This document shows positions 17,382 to 25,728 of a stretch of DNA of 64,000 nt, piece by piece (position 1 is the stretch's first letter; each line of letters starts with the position of its first letter). The stretch is from a virus. Made by a program: the position numbers and the translations under genes. Location: positions 62,001 through 126,000 of IMG/VR virus record IMGVR_UViG_3300025012_000002. The stretch is one strand, 5' to 3'. Under the pieces are notes generated by a model. It saw nothing but the letters and a program-made list of their open reading frames with translations, was not told the origin of the DNA and did not search any database.

Positions 17382-17950
17382 TTGAGAGTTTTAGTCGCGT
17401 GTGAATTCAGCGGAATAGTTCGGGATGCGTTTATTGAAAGGGGGCATGACGCAATGTCCTGTGATATTTTGCCGACTGATTCCCCTGGCGCGCATTATCA
17501 GGGGATATCAGAGACGTAATACATGGATGTTGGGATATAATGATAGCGCACCCGCCATGTACCCATTTATCTGTATCGGGGGCAAAACATTTTACCGCCA
17601 AGAAACTGGATGGACGGCAGCAAAGTGCAATCAGCTTTTTTATGATGCTGGCAACGGCTGATATTCCAAAGATTGCAATAGAAAACCCAGTATGTATTAT
17701 GTCATCACTGTGGCGGAAGCCTGACCAATTGATACAGCCGTGGCAATTCGGGCACGGGGAGACAAAGGCAACGTGTCTTTGGCTGAAAGGTTTGCCGCCA
17801 TTAAAACCGACGAATATCGTGGACGGGAGAGAAAGTCGGATTCACAGGATGCCGCCAAGTCCTGATAGGTGGAAAGAACGCAGTAAAACATTCCAAGGGA
17901 TAGCCGCTGGAATGGCAGACCAATGGGGTCTGCTTTTAGCGCAGGTTTAA
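17382..17950 (+). pseudogene. frameshifted cassette-borne DNA cytosine methyltransferase-like gene
   Basis: The first frame (TTG at 17382 after AGGAG) reads LRVLVACEFSGIVRDAF and stops at 17519. Homology continues in another frame from about 17505 through MIAHPPCTHLSVSGAKHF, IAIENPVCIMSSLW and ATCLWLKGLPPL to 17950. This is the phage-type C5 cytosine methyltransferase plan, with PPC as catalytic motif. One missing base in the GGGG run near 17502 would account for the break (TATCAG-GGG-ATATC). It is either inactivated, recoded or mis-sequenced. Confidence 0.75.
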
Positions 17951-17952
17951 AA

Positions 17953-18015
17953 ATATAACGTAGAGTTAACCGGCTCCGCGCTTTTGCGGAGTCCGGGTTG
18001 AACGATGGATTGGGC
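17953..18015 (+). other. attC-like site, twin of the one at 44620
   Basis: ATATAAC opens it. The hairpin ACCGGCTCCGC-GCTTTT-GCGGAGTCCGGGT follows, with right core ATTGGGC at 18009-18015. Its body is nearly identical to 44620-44682 in island 2, which shows the islands share ancestry. Confidence 0.8.
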
Positions 18016-18040
18016 TGAACTTTAATCGAAGAGGTGAGTT

Positions 18041-18295
18041 ATGACAAGGCAAGAATTTTACCATAAATATGGGAGCGTGAAAGTAAAGTTTTCGAGCTAC
18101 TACAAATACACTTTCACTTATGAGGCAGACCTTCCAGATGGAAAGCGGCTGACATGCGGTTATGGTGGTAACAGCGATGACATTTACCGGCATGAGTTAA
18201 GCGCAGATGGTGAGGAAACTGTGAGTAGTTTACAGCCACACGAAGGTGGCATTTATGCGGACGGGAAAGAGATCGAAGGCTTCTATGACTACTAA
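18041..18295 (+). CDS. cassette gene, hypothetical beta-rich protein
   Basis: An 84-residue protein with GAGGTGAG upstream. It has strand-like pieces (VKVKFSSYYKYTFTYEA, KRLTCGYGG) and an acidic end, suggesting a small beta-barrel or beta-sandwich. It ends at an attC core. Function unknown. Confidence 0.65.
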   Translation: MTRQEFYHKYGSVKVKFSSYYKYTFTYEADLPDGKRLTCGYGGNSDDIYRHELSADGEETVSSLQPHEGGIYADGKEIEGFYDY

Positions 18296-18356
18296 CGCCC
18301 AACGCCAAGGATCAATAGTGTAGCAAAGTGGAATCTATTGCATCCGCCTGTTATAA
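18290..18356 (+). other. attC-like site
   Basis: TACTAACGCCCAACGCC opens it, and right core GTTATAA is at 18350-18356. This is the last recognised site of island 1. Confidence 0.7.
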
Positions 18357-18373
18357 GGAGGTTACATTTTTGT

Positions 18374-18604
18374 ATGACAAGGCATAGTTGTGATTATACT
18401 AAATTTTACGAAGTAAACAACTATCAACAGCAACTTGATAGTTGTACTGAAGAATCTAACGGGACATTTTGGGTACAGGGAAAAGAAGGATACTTAGGAA
18501 ACCCAGTTAATTTTGTCCCTTTTGCGGCTGTAAAGCACCTATTAGTGCTACACAGCAATTTGAAGAAATATCTCCTCTTCAGCAGTAGGAACCCAGCAGA
18601 GTAG
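18374..18604 (+). CDS. hypothetical protein at the right end of island 1
   Basis: A 76-residue protein with AAGGAGG 10 or so bases before the ATG. It contains GTFWVQGKEGYLGNPVNFVPF. It follows the last attC and has no attC after it, so it is either a cassette that lost its site or the first resident phage gene. Composition is intermediate. Function unknown. Confidence 0.55.
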   Translation: MTRHSCDYTKFYEVNNYQQQLDSCTEESNGTFWVQGKEGYLGNPVNFVPFAAVKHLLVLHSNLKKYLLFSSRNPAE

Positions 18605-18730
18605 TCACGGTTTTGGGATGAGATGAAAATGAATCAGAAAGCACGAGAATGGTTTGTACATCATGGCTAGCCACAGAGACTATTAAAACGATGTTAATCC
18701 ACTAATCAGATAATTAAGGAATTACATAAA

Positions 18731-19123
18731 ATGACAAAACTATATACCTGCACAAAATGCGAAACCAAAGAAGAACCGCCAAAATTTGCAAGAGAAAAAG
18801 CATTTCTCTGCAAAGAATGTATTAGAGGTAGAGAGGAGATAGAGAGGATATGTAATGATGAAGGCTTAGTAGAGGAATACAAGATAGTAGAGTACCTAGT
18901 ATCTAAAAATTATACATTATCTAAAACAGGAATACCTTATAAAAACTATAATAATATACGAATATCTTTTAGTAATATGTGCGGTGCTCCCGCTTTAATG
19001 GTAAAAGATAAATATGATAGTGTGTGTTATACTGATAAATCTATATTATATAACATACCAAAAGAGGCTATAATAGATTTAAAAAAAGTTATTAACACCA
19101 TAGATATGCTATGGCAAAAGTAG
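18731..19123 (+). CDS. zinc-finger-containing hypothetical protein
   Basis: A 130-residue protein with CTKCETKEEPPKF and FLCKECIRG in the first 35 residues, an apparent C2C2 zinc ribbon. A helical and then beta-like region follows. AT-rich like the phage genes. It is probably nucleic-acid binding; no family assigned. Confidence 0.7.
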   Translation: MTKLYTCTKCETKEEPPKFAREKAFLCKECIRGREEIERICNDEGLVEEYKIVEYLVSKNYTLSKTGIPYKNYNNIRISFSNMCGAPALMVKDKYDSVCYTDKSILYNIPKEAIIDLKKVINTIDMLWQK

Positions 19124-19161
19124 TAGTCTACAGAGGCTAAACAATAAATGGAGATAAATAA

Positions 19162-19953
19162 ATGGCTAGGAAAATAGCAGAAACACCAATACTAACCGAT
19201 ATGGATGCTAAAGATTTTATTAAAAAAATAAAATCTAATGAGGAAACTCCAGCAGAAAACTTAAAGAAACTTAGTAGGGAAAAAAGTAAAAAAGATTACT
19301 CTGTTATACTAAGAGATCATGCTGTAAATACATCTAAGCTTAAGTTTCCAGATTTGAATTTTATGTACGATGGTCTGACTAAGAGTCGGTCAATTTTTCC
19401 TCCTATAGACGATACAGTTAAATTTACGCTAACGGGCACAACTGCAGTCTCAGCAGAACCATTTAGAACATTTTCAATGGATGAAATAATAGAAAGATGG
19501 GAAAAACAGAGAATAAAAGATAGTAAATTCCCAAGAAATATCTATGTATATCTTCGTAGAAAATTTTTGGGGATTTATCATAAAATAAAAGATTTTCCTA
19601 GAGAAATTAAATACTTTGTACAAAGAGGTCGTCGTGGTTATAGTGACAGAGATATCTGGTCATACGATTATTTCTTAGCTGATATAATCGGTAATGGGCT
19701 AAAACAATTAGCCGATACTACGCATGGTTGGCCTGATAGTAAGTTTGAAACTTTTGAAGAGTGGCAGGCCGAACTACACAGAGTAGGGGATGCGTTCTTA
19801 GACTACGCGGATGAAAATACTGACATAAATTTTGCTAATTGTAAAACTGATAGAGACAGAAAAAAAGTAATAGTAGAACACACTAAAAAGTGCAAAGAAA
19901 GAAAAAAGATATTAATGAAGGTTATAGATCATTTTGAATGTTTATGGGATTAA
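19162..19953 (+). CDS. conserved phage hypothetical protein
   Basis: A 263-residue protein. The second half has RGRRGYSDRDIWSYDYFLAD and IIGNGLKQLADTTHGWP, then a helical Lys-rich end. I associate this pattern with conserved large-phage proteins of unknown role. RBS is weak (GGAGATAAATA). No catalytic motif visible. Confidence 0.75.
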   Translation: MARKIAETPILTDMDAKDFIKKIKSNEETPAENLKKLSREKSKKDYSVILRDHAVNTSKLKFPDLNFMYDGLTKSRSIFPPIDDTVKFTLTGTTAVSAEPFRTFSMDEIIERWEKQRIKDSKFPRNIYVYLRRKFLGIYHKIKDFPREIKYFVQRGRRGYSDRDIWSYDYFLADIIGNGLKQLADTTHGWPDSKFETFEEWQAELHRVGDAFLDYADENTDINFANCKTDRDRKKVIVEHTKKCKERKKILMKVIDHFECLWD

Positions 19954-19957
19954 TAAC

Positions 19958-20131
19958 ATGGAAAATATAAAAATGAAGAGGTTAACTCCATCCTCATACC
20001 GATTACTAAAAAAGAAAGACACTACAGTTCTACAAGGAGCTTTTGAATGGAAGGGTGTAGATGATAAAGGTAACGATATCATAGGTATTAATTGGGAAGA
20101 CATTCCAGTGGTAGTAGTGGAGGAGCAGTAG
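19958..20131 (+). CDS. small hypothetical protein
   Basis: A 57-residue protein starting 5 bases after the preceding stop. Basic N-terminus, acidic valine-rich C-terminus (DIPVVVVEEQ). Probably co-transcribed with the 263-residue protein. Function unknown. Confidence 0.6.
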   Translation: MENIKMKRLTPSSYRLLKKKDTTVLQGAFEWKGVDDKGNDIIGINWEDIPVVVVEEQ

Positions 20132-20135
20132 ATAG

Positions 20136-20261
20136 ATGCTTAAAATAAAAGAAGATGATTTTGAAAATCTAGAGCATTATGATGAAATGTTATCATTATT
20201 AATGAAAAGAACAGACGAAATAATATCAGTATATAAACAAAATAGTCAGCAGAATGCCTGA
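20136..20261 (+). CDS. small acidic hypothetical protein
   Basis: A 41-residue helical ORF 5 bases after the previous stop, with GGAGGAG upstream. Function unknown. It is the last clear rightward gene before the leftward operon. Confidence 0.5.
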   Translation: MLKIKEDDFENLEHYDEMLSLLMKRTDEIISVYKQNSQQNA

Positions 20262-20300
20262 GAATGTTATTGAGGAAAAATGAAGATTTGAAATGGGGTT

Positions 20301-20411
20301 ATGAATGGTGCGAGTAGAGAGCAAGAAGTAAAAGACTACCATTCTGTTGGTAGGATGCTTAGCGTAGGGCATGAAAGAGAATACGTCATTTTAAATCAGC
20401 AAAGCCACTAA
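20301..20411 (+). CDS. possible 36-residue protein
   Basis: An ORF that runs convergently into the end of the leftward operon. There is only a weak GGGG upstream, so it may be chance. Confidence 0.25.
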   Translation: MNGASREQEVKDYHSVGRMLSVGHEREYVILNQQSH

Positions 20412-20623
20412 ACTAAAATAATTTCATTATTTTCAAACATAGGCTCTGCGCCCATATAAAACTCACCACCAAATATAACGGCAATATCCCACAATTCAGT
20501 TTCCAACAGCCCATCTTTAATTCTATCTAGACTGTTATATAATCCTATATGATATTTATATATATGTTTACCTTTTTCTGTTAACCTCACTCTTACTATA
20601 TCATTTATATTAATAGTAGTCAC
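20408..20623 (-). CDS. hypothetical protein, last gene of leftward operon
   Basis: A 71-residue protein beginning MTTININDIVRVRLTEKGK. It overlaps the end of the upstream gene. Its first 13 codons and the end of the upstream gene are duplicated at 34.08-34.13 kb on the other strand. The N-terminus resembles small SH3-like 'KxGDxV' proteins. Function unknown. Confidence 0.6.
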   Translation of the reverse strand: MTTININDIVRVRLTEKGKHIYKYHIGLYNSLDRIKDGLLETELWDIAVIFGGEFYMGAEPMFENNEIILV

Positions 20624-21062
20624 TTCTTTCCCCTTTTAAATACCAGTCTAACTCTAAGGTAAACTTTACTACTTTAAGTGTATGCTCATTAATGCAACAT
20701 AGTGTATCTTCTTTCAAATTCATAGCAGTAATTCTATGCACTCTATCTAACACTACCTCTAAATTTAATCTATCTAAATAAGTATTTACAAAATAAGAAT
20801 TTAATACATGATTATGTGATATAAGACGCCAATCTAGTTTATCTGAATATTTATCTATGATGGGTTTGGCTAATAATTTATTTTTAGAAATAGAATAAAA
20901 AATTATTTTGTGTATAAATTCCTCTACAAACTCTACAGAAGGTCGAGCGGAGCTGCATAGACGCATCCATTCAAGCCCATTAAAATATTGGCAGAATACC
21001 CAATTAGCTTTGTTATCAATAATGTTTTGAAAGTCTTTTATTGTTTTTATTTTCTGTTGCAT
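20610..21062 (-). CDS. hypothetical protein
   Basis: A 150-residue protein with tandem 'SKNK..AKPIIDKYSDKLDWRLISHNHVLNSYFV'-type segments (quoted loosely, about residues 58-95), which look like short helical repeats. In the leftward RNA-ligase operon. Function unknown. Confidence 0.6.
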   Translation of the reverse strand: MQQKIKTIKDFQNIIDNKANWVFCQYFNGLEWMRLCSSARPSVEFVEEFIHKIIFYSISKNKLLAKPIIDKYSDKLDWRLISHNHVLNSYFVNTYLDRLNLEVVLDRVHRITAMNLKEDTLCCINEHTLKVVKFTLELDWYLKGERSDYY

Positions 21063-21069
21063 AGTCTAA

Positions 21070-21324
21070 TTATTTAATATATTTTTCTACTTGAAGAGCT
21101 TCTTCTAATGTTACGTCTATGATATTTTTTGCTATAAGCTGTTTAATTAGTTTAAGCGAATTAATATTAAGATGTACCCCGTTAATAACTACGGAAATGT
21201 TCTCGGGCAGATTTATTCTGACCATATTGATGTCATGCATATGCATATTGGTTTGGTTGATTATATCCTCAAAGACATGGCTAGAGAACTTATCAACTTT
21301 TGAATCAGGCGGTAGTGTGTGCAC
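21070..21324 (-). CDS. hypothetical protein
   Basis: An 84-residue protein, mixed alpha/beta, lying between the RNA ligase and the 150-residue gene with only 1-7 base gaps. Its co-transcription with the RNA ligase is likely. Function unknown. Confidence 0.55.
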   Translation of the reverse strand: MHTLPPDSKVDKFSSHVFEDIINQTNMHMHDINMVRINLPENISVVINGVHLNINSLKLIKQLIAKNIIDVTLEEALQVEKYIK

Positions 21325-21325
21325 T

Positions 21326-22453
21326 TTAATTTTCCTCCTTTATATCAAATATATCTTTGTAATACTTCATACAAAAACCCCTAACATCAGCAGATCCATG
21401 AGTATATAATACCATAGCCAGGTGAAATAAATTTCCTAATTCCGCCATACCCTTAGTAGCATAATCTTTTCTATTTAAGTTCTTATTAGAATTATAAAAT
21501 AAATTAACAGTACTGTCAATATGATTATATTTAGGGATTACTATATTTTCTACATTACGTATCCTATTTAAAATAAACTCATTATCAATGAATAATGATT
21601 TAACATCATCTATGGTTTCATATAGTATATTCTCAATAAGGGCTTTAGCATTATCTACTGATTCTTTGCATCTATGCTTACGTAAGTATTCTAATGTTTT
21701 TATCTTAATTCTCTGACTAGACTTAAGTAAAATAACAAATCCTTCTATATCAGTCATAGTAGGAACATCATTAATAAACTTTTCTAAATTGTCACAATGA
21801 ACCTCACTAATTAAATATTTTTCTGATATTTCATACTCATTAACAACATCAGAAAAATTAAGATACTCTCCAGTATAATTATGTCGTATGTTTAATACCA
21901 CAAGTTTAGGTTCAGGATATAATAATACTATCCTATTGAGCGGCGAGATCCACTCCAAATTTGTAGTATAATTATCTAAAGCTAGCTTATGTAGTGATTT
22001 CCTAAATAACTCATTACGGGGCGAATTAAGCCACTTGGTGGCATCTATGACCTGCTCACTGTCTAAACTCATTTTAGATTTTAATCTTAGTTCGCCATTT
22101 TGCAAAAATGTACTGATAAGGCTACCATCGGCTTTTTCATAAATATTAGCTATTGTTCTATTAGATAACTCTAAATCAGAGGTAAAAGGATTTTCGTTTA
22201 GCCCAAAAAACTTTTTCATAGGACGGCATACTAAATTAGTATATTTACCATCCACATCTACCACAAACATTATACCACGACACTCTAATGAAGAAGGTAG
22301 TAAGAAGTCTGAATACGAAGCTAGTCTATAGTTGAAGATACGATAATAAGTATTTTCTATATAAAAGTCCTTGTAATAAAAAGCTTCCTTACATAATGGA
22401 TTTTCTACTAAAGACATTAGCTCTTTATATATGGTTTTAGGTTGAGTAGTCAT
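21326..22453 (-). CDS. rnlA: RNA ligase 1 (T4 Rnl1-like)
   Basis: A 375-residue ATP-dependent RNA ligase. The nucleotidyl-transfer motif is EKADGS (catalytic Lys, about residue 108), preceded by ECRGIMFVVD. Later motifs are TNLEWISPLNRIVL, TDIEGFVILL and RIKIKT. Length equals T4 Rnl1 (374). In T4 this enzyme rejoins tRNAs cut in the anticodon loop by a host defence nuclease. Genes for RlaP, CCA-adding enzyme and Thg1 elsewhere in the window fit the same tRNA-repair role. Confidence 0.9.
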   Translation of the reverse strand: MTTQPKTIYKELMSLVENPLCKEAFYYKDFYIENTYYRIFNYRLASYSDFLLPSSLECRGIMFVVDVDGKYTNLVCRPMKKFFGLNENPFTSDLELSNRTIANIYEKADGSLISTFLQNGELRLKSKMSLDSEQVIDATKWLNSPRNELFRKSLHKLALDNYTTNLEWISPLNRIVLLYPEPKLVVLNIRHNYTGEYLNFSDVVNEYEISEKYLISEVHCDNLEKFINDVPTMTDIEGFVILLKSSQRIKIKTLEYLRKHRCKESVDNAKALIENILYETIDDVKSLFIDNEFILNRIRNVENIVIPKYNHIDSTVNLFYNSNKNLNRKDYATKGMAELGNLFHLAMVLYTHGSADVRGFCMKYYKDIFDIKEEN

Positions 22454-22456
22454 AAA

Positions 22457-22666
22457 TTATTTACCATACCTATCAACACCGAGGTAGTATTCCTCTTCAT
22501 CATAGTATGAATCCATTATACAGGCTTCATACAAATCTTTATCCACCCCACCATGTTTAGGATTTTTAATATTTTCATATGCCCACATAATATAATCAGG
22601 ATCTATATTAGATACATCATATATTAATTTATCTTTGTATTTTCCAAATGTAAATTTAGTAGTCAT
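22457..22666 (-). CDS. ExoX C-terminal-like / DUF3820-type small protein
   Basis: A 69-residue protein with FTFGKYKDKLIYDVSNIDPDYIMWAYENI near its start (about residues 5-33, motif FGKYKxxxIxDV then DPxYxxW). That is the pattern of the DUF3820 domain found alone or at the end of exonuclease X. The start at 22666 is chosen over a longer frame because the domain begins there. Probably nucleic-acid binding. Confidence 0.75.
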   Translation of the reverse strand: MTTKFTFGKYKDKLIYDVSNIDPDYIMWAYENIKNPKHGGVDKDLYEACIMDSYYDEEEYYLGVDRYGK

Positions 22667-22712
22667 AAATCTCACAATGATACTATACCACAATTTATTT
22701 ATAATGTAAATA

Positions 22713-23069
22713 TTAAATATAGGTAAGACCACTACATTCAAAATAAAATATTACGTCAATTTTGTTTTCGGTAATTAATCCAAATCTTTCTGCCATACGA
22801 AAATTTCTACTATATTTTCTTGCAGCCGCAACTTGCTTCTGCATCTGCTTTCTAAATTCCTCTACAGAGTATATGCTTTTCCAATTATTACACACTCTGC
22901 ATGCGGGATTAAGATTTTTAATATCATTCACATTGTATCCTATTTTTGCATTAAATAATAGTTTAGGAATGATATGGTCCACCTGCATAGTTTTAACAGT
23001 GATCCCACAACCACAGTATGCACAATGACCATTAAATTTACTATGCACTGCTTCTCTATTTATTTTCAT
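22713..23069 (-). CDS. HNH endonuclease
   Basis: A 118-residue HNH nuclease with CAYCGCGI, the core MQVDHIIPKLL, then NLNPACRVCNNWKS; the two Cys pairs bind structural zinc. It is the first gene of the leftward operon and lies beside the RlaP/homing-endonuclease locus, so it may be a free-standing homing endonuclease. The Met at 23069 is preferred to an earlier in-frame start that overlaps the promoter. Confidence 0.85.
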   Translation of the reverse strand: MKINREAVHSKFNGHCAYCGCGITVKTMQVDHIIPKLLFNAKIGYNVNDIKNLNPACRVCNNWKSIYSVEEFRKQMQKQVAAARKYSRNFRMAERFGLITENKIDVIFYFECSGLTYI

Positions 23070-23076
23070 ACTTAGT

Positions 23077-23105
23077 AATATAGTATAAATAATACTAATT
23101 GTCAA
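23077..23105 (-). promoter_or_regulatory. sigma-70-like promoter of the leftward operon
   Basis: On the minus strand TTGACA (23105-23100) and TATATT (23082-23077) are 17 bp apart. It would transcribe the HNH, DUF3820-like, RNA ligase and downstream genes. Confidence 0.65.
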
Positions 23106-23121
23106 TACTAAAAATATTATA

Positions 23122-23150
23122 TTGCATTAGCATTACAGATATGCTATAGT
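23122..23150 (+). promoter_or_regulatory. sigma-70-like promoter for the RlaP locus
   Basis: TTGCAT at 23122-23127 and TATAGT at 23145-23150 are 17 bp apart, divergent from the minus-strand promoter and 29 bases before the RlaP start. Confidence 0.5.
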
Positions 23151-23178
23151 ATATATAATAAAAATTAGAAAGGTACGT

Positions 23179-23784
23179 ATGTCAAGTGTAGTTCAGAAAT
23201 TATATAAGCAAAATTTACTAAGCGCCCCACCATGGCTCCCTAAAAGCATTCAGTATGAGGTAATGGTGGGATCAGTAGCTTATGGTGTATCTGATGATTT
23301 ATCTGACATTGATATCTATGGATTTTGTATTCCTCATAAGGATATAGTATTCCCTCATCTAGCCGGAGACATAATAGGATTCGGTAGGCAAAAGAATTAC
23401 TTCGAGCAATATCAGGAGCATCATTTAATAGACAAAGATAATAACAGAGAATACGACATATCAGTATATAATATAGTTAAGTATTTTATGCTATGCATGG
23501 AAAATAACCCTAATATGATTGATAGCCTCTTTGTCCCATCAAGATGTGTATTATATATGACTAAGATAGCTAATATGGTAAGAGATGAGAGAAAGGTATT
23601 TCTTCACAAAGGAGCATGGCATAAATTTAAAGGATATGCGTATTCTTCTTTACACAAATTAAGAAATGCACAAGAATCAAAATACATTATAAATGTTCGA
23701 CAATTTGAGAAAAATAAAAATTTAAAGTGCTCTTATAGTTTAGAAGATATAGAAAAAGAAATATATAGAAGACAATTAGTATAA
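23179..23784 (+). CDS. RlaP-type nucleotidyltransferase, N-terminal half (split gene)
   Basis: A 201-residue product with the polymerase-beta-type nucleotidyltransferase core: VMVGSVAYGVSDDLSDIDIYG (about residues 29-49; key GS, then D-x-D), and later EYDISVYNIVKYF. This is the predicted nucleotidyltransferase family often linked to RNA ligases (RlaP). The C-terminal half lies at 24760-25176, after an inserted homing endonuclease gene. The two halves could assemble into one enzyme. Confidence 0.8.
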   Translation: MSSVVQKLYKQNLLSAPPWLPKSIQYEVMVGSVAYGVSDDLSDIDIYGFCIPHKDIVFPHLAGDIIGFGRQKNYFEQYQEHHLIDKDNNREYDISVYNIVKYFMLCMENNPNMIDSLFVPSRCVLYMTKIANMVRDERKVFLHKGAWHKFKGYAYSSLHKLRNAQESKYIINVRQFEKNKNLKCSYSLEDIEKEIYRRQLV

Positions 23785-23801
23785 AATATAGAGGTTGCAT
23801 T

Positions 23802-24773
23802 ATGATACAAGAACGTTTAAAACTTCTTATAGAATTCAAAATAGTTCAATATAGAAATAAAAAGACCGGAAGTCATTTAGTTTTACACCCACACAAAAAG
23901 CTATATCTGAGCAGGCTATCAGGGCTCGCAGATATAGAAAAGTATAAAGGAATAAATATTAATGAGAAAATTTTTAGATATTTATGGGATGATAATATAG
24001 AACATACTTGTCGAATCTGTAGCGAGTCAGTAGAGTTGCACACCCTCGGTTCTGGTTGGAGAGAATTTTGTAGTAAGAAATGTGTCGAGGTATTTGTTAA
24101 GGACCAAAAACTTTTAACTACAAAAGGATACAGACACTCTGAGAAAACAAGAAAGAAAATGTCCCTCAATCATGCAGACATTAGTGGAGATAAAAATCCT
24201 TTTAAAAAGTCACTACAAGACCCACAAAATCGCGAAAATCATAAAGTACGATGCAAGCTTATATGGGAGGGTAGAGATACTACTTGGCGCAACAAATTTA
24301 GTGTAAAAGTTAGCAAAAGTTTAGCTAAATCTGAGTTTACTAAAAATTGTAATTTTCATAAAAATCATAAAGCTGGATTTTTCTTTTCAAATAAAACGGG
24401 TAAAGAATATTTTTATAGAAGTTCTTGGGAAGAGTACGTTCTTAATTATATAGAAAAGTGTGAAACTATAACTTATTATGCACTAGAAGATAGCGTAGTG
24501 CCATATTTAGACTTGGAAGGACATTTACGATATACTCGTATTGATTTTTATATTAAATTTTTAAATGGGAAAGAAATTATTTTTGATGTTAAGCCTTTAC
24601 GTCTTTTGATTAAAATTTTAAATAATAAAAATAAAATGAATGGACTAAAACAATACTGTAAAAAGCAACACATTCAGTATAAGTATCTATCTGGTAGAGC
24701 TATTCACAATGATGCATTAATGGAAAGACTAGTTACAAAAGCTTTAAAAGGAGCATACTATGCAACTTTGTGA
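23802..24773 (+). CDS. homing endonuclease inserted in the RlaP gene
   Basis: A 323-residue protein. The middle has CRICSESVELH and FCSKKCVEVF (zinc-binding), then HSEKTRKKMSLNH and GDKNPFKKS, which resemble NUMOD-type DNA-binding modules of homing enzymes. The C-terminal domain has YRSSWEEYVLNYIEK and RIDFYIKFLNGKEIIFDVKP, a PD-(D/E)XK-like layout. It splits the RlaP coding sequence between its halves and overlaps the start of the second half, typical of phage homing genes. Confidence 0.75.
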   Translation: MIQERLKLLIEFKIVQYRNKKTGSHLVLHPHKKLYLSRLSGLADIEKYKGININEKIFRYLWDDNIEHTCRICSESVELHTLGSGWREFCSKKCVEVFVKDQKLLTTKGYRHSEKTRKKMSLNHADISGDKNPFKKSLQDPQNRENHKVRCKLIWEGRDTTWRNKFSVKVSKSLAKSEFTKNCNFHKNHKAGFFFSNKTGKEYFYRSSWEEYVLNYIEKCETITYYALEDSVVPYLDLEGHLRYTRIDFYIKFLNGKEIIFDVKPLRLLIKILNNKNKMNGLKQYCKKQHIQYKYLSGRAIHNDALMERLVTKALKGAYYATL

Positions 24774-25176
24774 TTTGTCAGATAAAGAACTAGTAGAATA
24801 TGCAAGGCTAGTTAAAGCAGGAATTAAGCGACAGCTCACGTACCAGACACATCAAATGGATCTGAAATTTGCTTATCATATAGTTCGATTATTAAATGAA
24901 ATAGAAATGATTCTTATAGAAGGGGACTTGGACTTAGAACGTAACAATGAGCAATTAAAATCAATAAGAAGAGGTGAGTGGACCCTTGCTCAAATTAAAG
25001 AATATTTCTTTAGTAAGGAAAAAGATTTAGAAAAGTTATATATTGAGAGTAAGCTCCCCCACTCCCCAGATGAACCTAGGATAAAGAAGTTACTTTTAAA
25101 TTGTTTAGAAGAATATTTTGGAACATTAGAAAATTGTATAGTAGAGCCAGATAAAGCAGTAGAATACTTCTTATGA
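24760..25176 (+). CDS. RlaP-type nucleotidyltransferase, C-terminal half
   Basis: A 138-residue product with its own AAAGGAG ribosome binding site inside the end of the homing gene. It contains KFAYHIVRLLNEIEMIL, GDLDLERNNEQLKSIRRGEW and LPHSPDEPRIKKLLL, matching the helical C-terminal part of RlaP-like proteins. No nucleotidyltransferase core is present, so it needs the 23179-23784 product. Confidence 0.78.
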   Translation: MQLCDLSDKELVEYARLVKAGIKRQLTYQTHQMDLKFAYHIVRLLNEIEMILIEGDLDLERNNEQLKSIRRGEWTLAQIKEYFFSKEKDLEKLYIESKLPHSPDEPRIKKLLLNCLEEYFGTLENCIVEPDKAVEYFL

Positions 25177-25189
25177 AGTAAGCAATACA

Positions 25190-25476
25190 AACTTTAAAAG
25201 AAATTAATGAGATAATAAGGAAGTCAAATTTGGTATAAGAATTGAGGGTATTGAGTAATCAATAAGCACTACATTGTTAATAATTTTAAGTAATAGGCAT
25301 ATAATTTTAGAAGTTATGGTGGGTTTTATATGATGCAAATATGAGATGAGTATTAATAGATATTATATAAGTTGTAATATGTCACAATGATAAAATGAAA
25401 ATTATAAGAAATGGATATAAATAAAATGCTCCACCGTCAGCCAGCTCGAATACCCCCCTTTCTAGGATTATCTTCC
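25190..25476. other. AT-rich non-coding stretch
   Basis: No credible ORF and no tRNA seen. It ends with a short GC-richer piece (CCACCGTCAGCCAGCTCG) before the tandem repeats. Confidence 0.4.
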
Positions 25477-25599
25477 AATATGACTATGTAAGATAGTCCT
25501 ACTTATATATAGCACTATATTACAATATGACTATGTAAGATAGTCCTACTTATATATAGCACTATATTACAATATGACTATGTAAGATAGTCCTACTTA
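25477..25599. repeat. 47-bp tandem repeat, 2.6 copies
   Basis: Units start at 25477, 25524 and 25571. Each contains the hairpin GACTAT-GTAAG-ATAGTC. The copies look identical. They lie just upstream of two promoters in a gene-free region, so they may be operators or replication iterons. Confidence 0.85.
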
Positions 25600-25627
25600 A
25601 TAAACTTTCAAATATGTAAAAAACTAC

Positions 25628-25656
25628 TTGACGAGTTTTTAATGATATGAGATAAT
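25628..25656 (+). promoter_or_regulatory. sigma-70-like promoter P1
   Basis: TTGACG (25628-25633), 17-bp spacer, GATAAT (25651-25656). It is preceded by ACTAC, similar to the context of P2. Confidence 0.55.
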
Positions 25657-25728
25657 TGACTTGAATATAAAAAGTCTTTTACTTATTAAAGATATTTTAG
25701 AAAAAGTTTAAGTTTTAGAGAAAACCAC

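Noticed and set aside
17293-17385. 30-residue hydrophobic ORF before the cytosine methyltransferase
   Set aside because: No ribosome binding site; it overlaps the methyltransferase start region and may be chance.
14388-18604. Island 1 as a simple horizontally acquired operon
   Set aside because: Each gene is separated by a palindromic site with the same core ends, which an ordinary operon does not explain.
23802-24773. Inserted gene as part of a spliced intron
   Set aside because: The C-terminal half of RlaP has its own ribosome binding site and start overlapping the homing gene, and I see no intron core; a free-standing insertion is simpler.
25477-25599. Tandem repeats as a CRISPR array
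   Set aside because: The 47-bp units are contiguous and identical with no unique spacers, and no cas gene is present.
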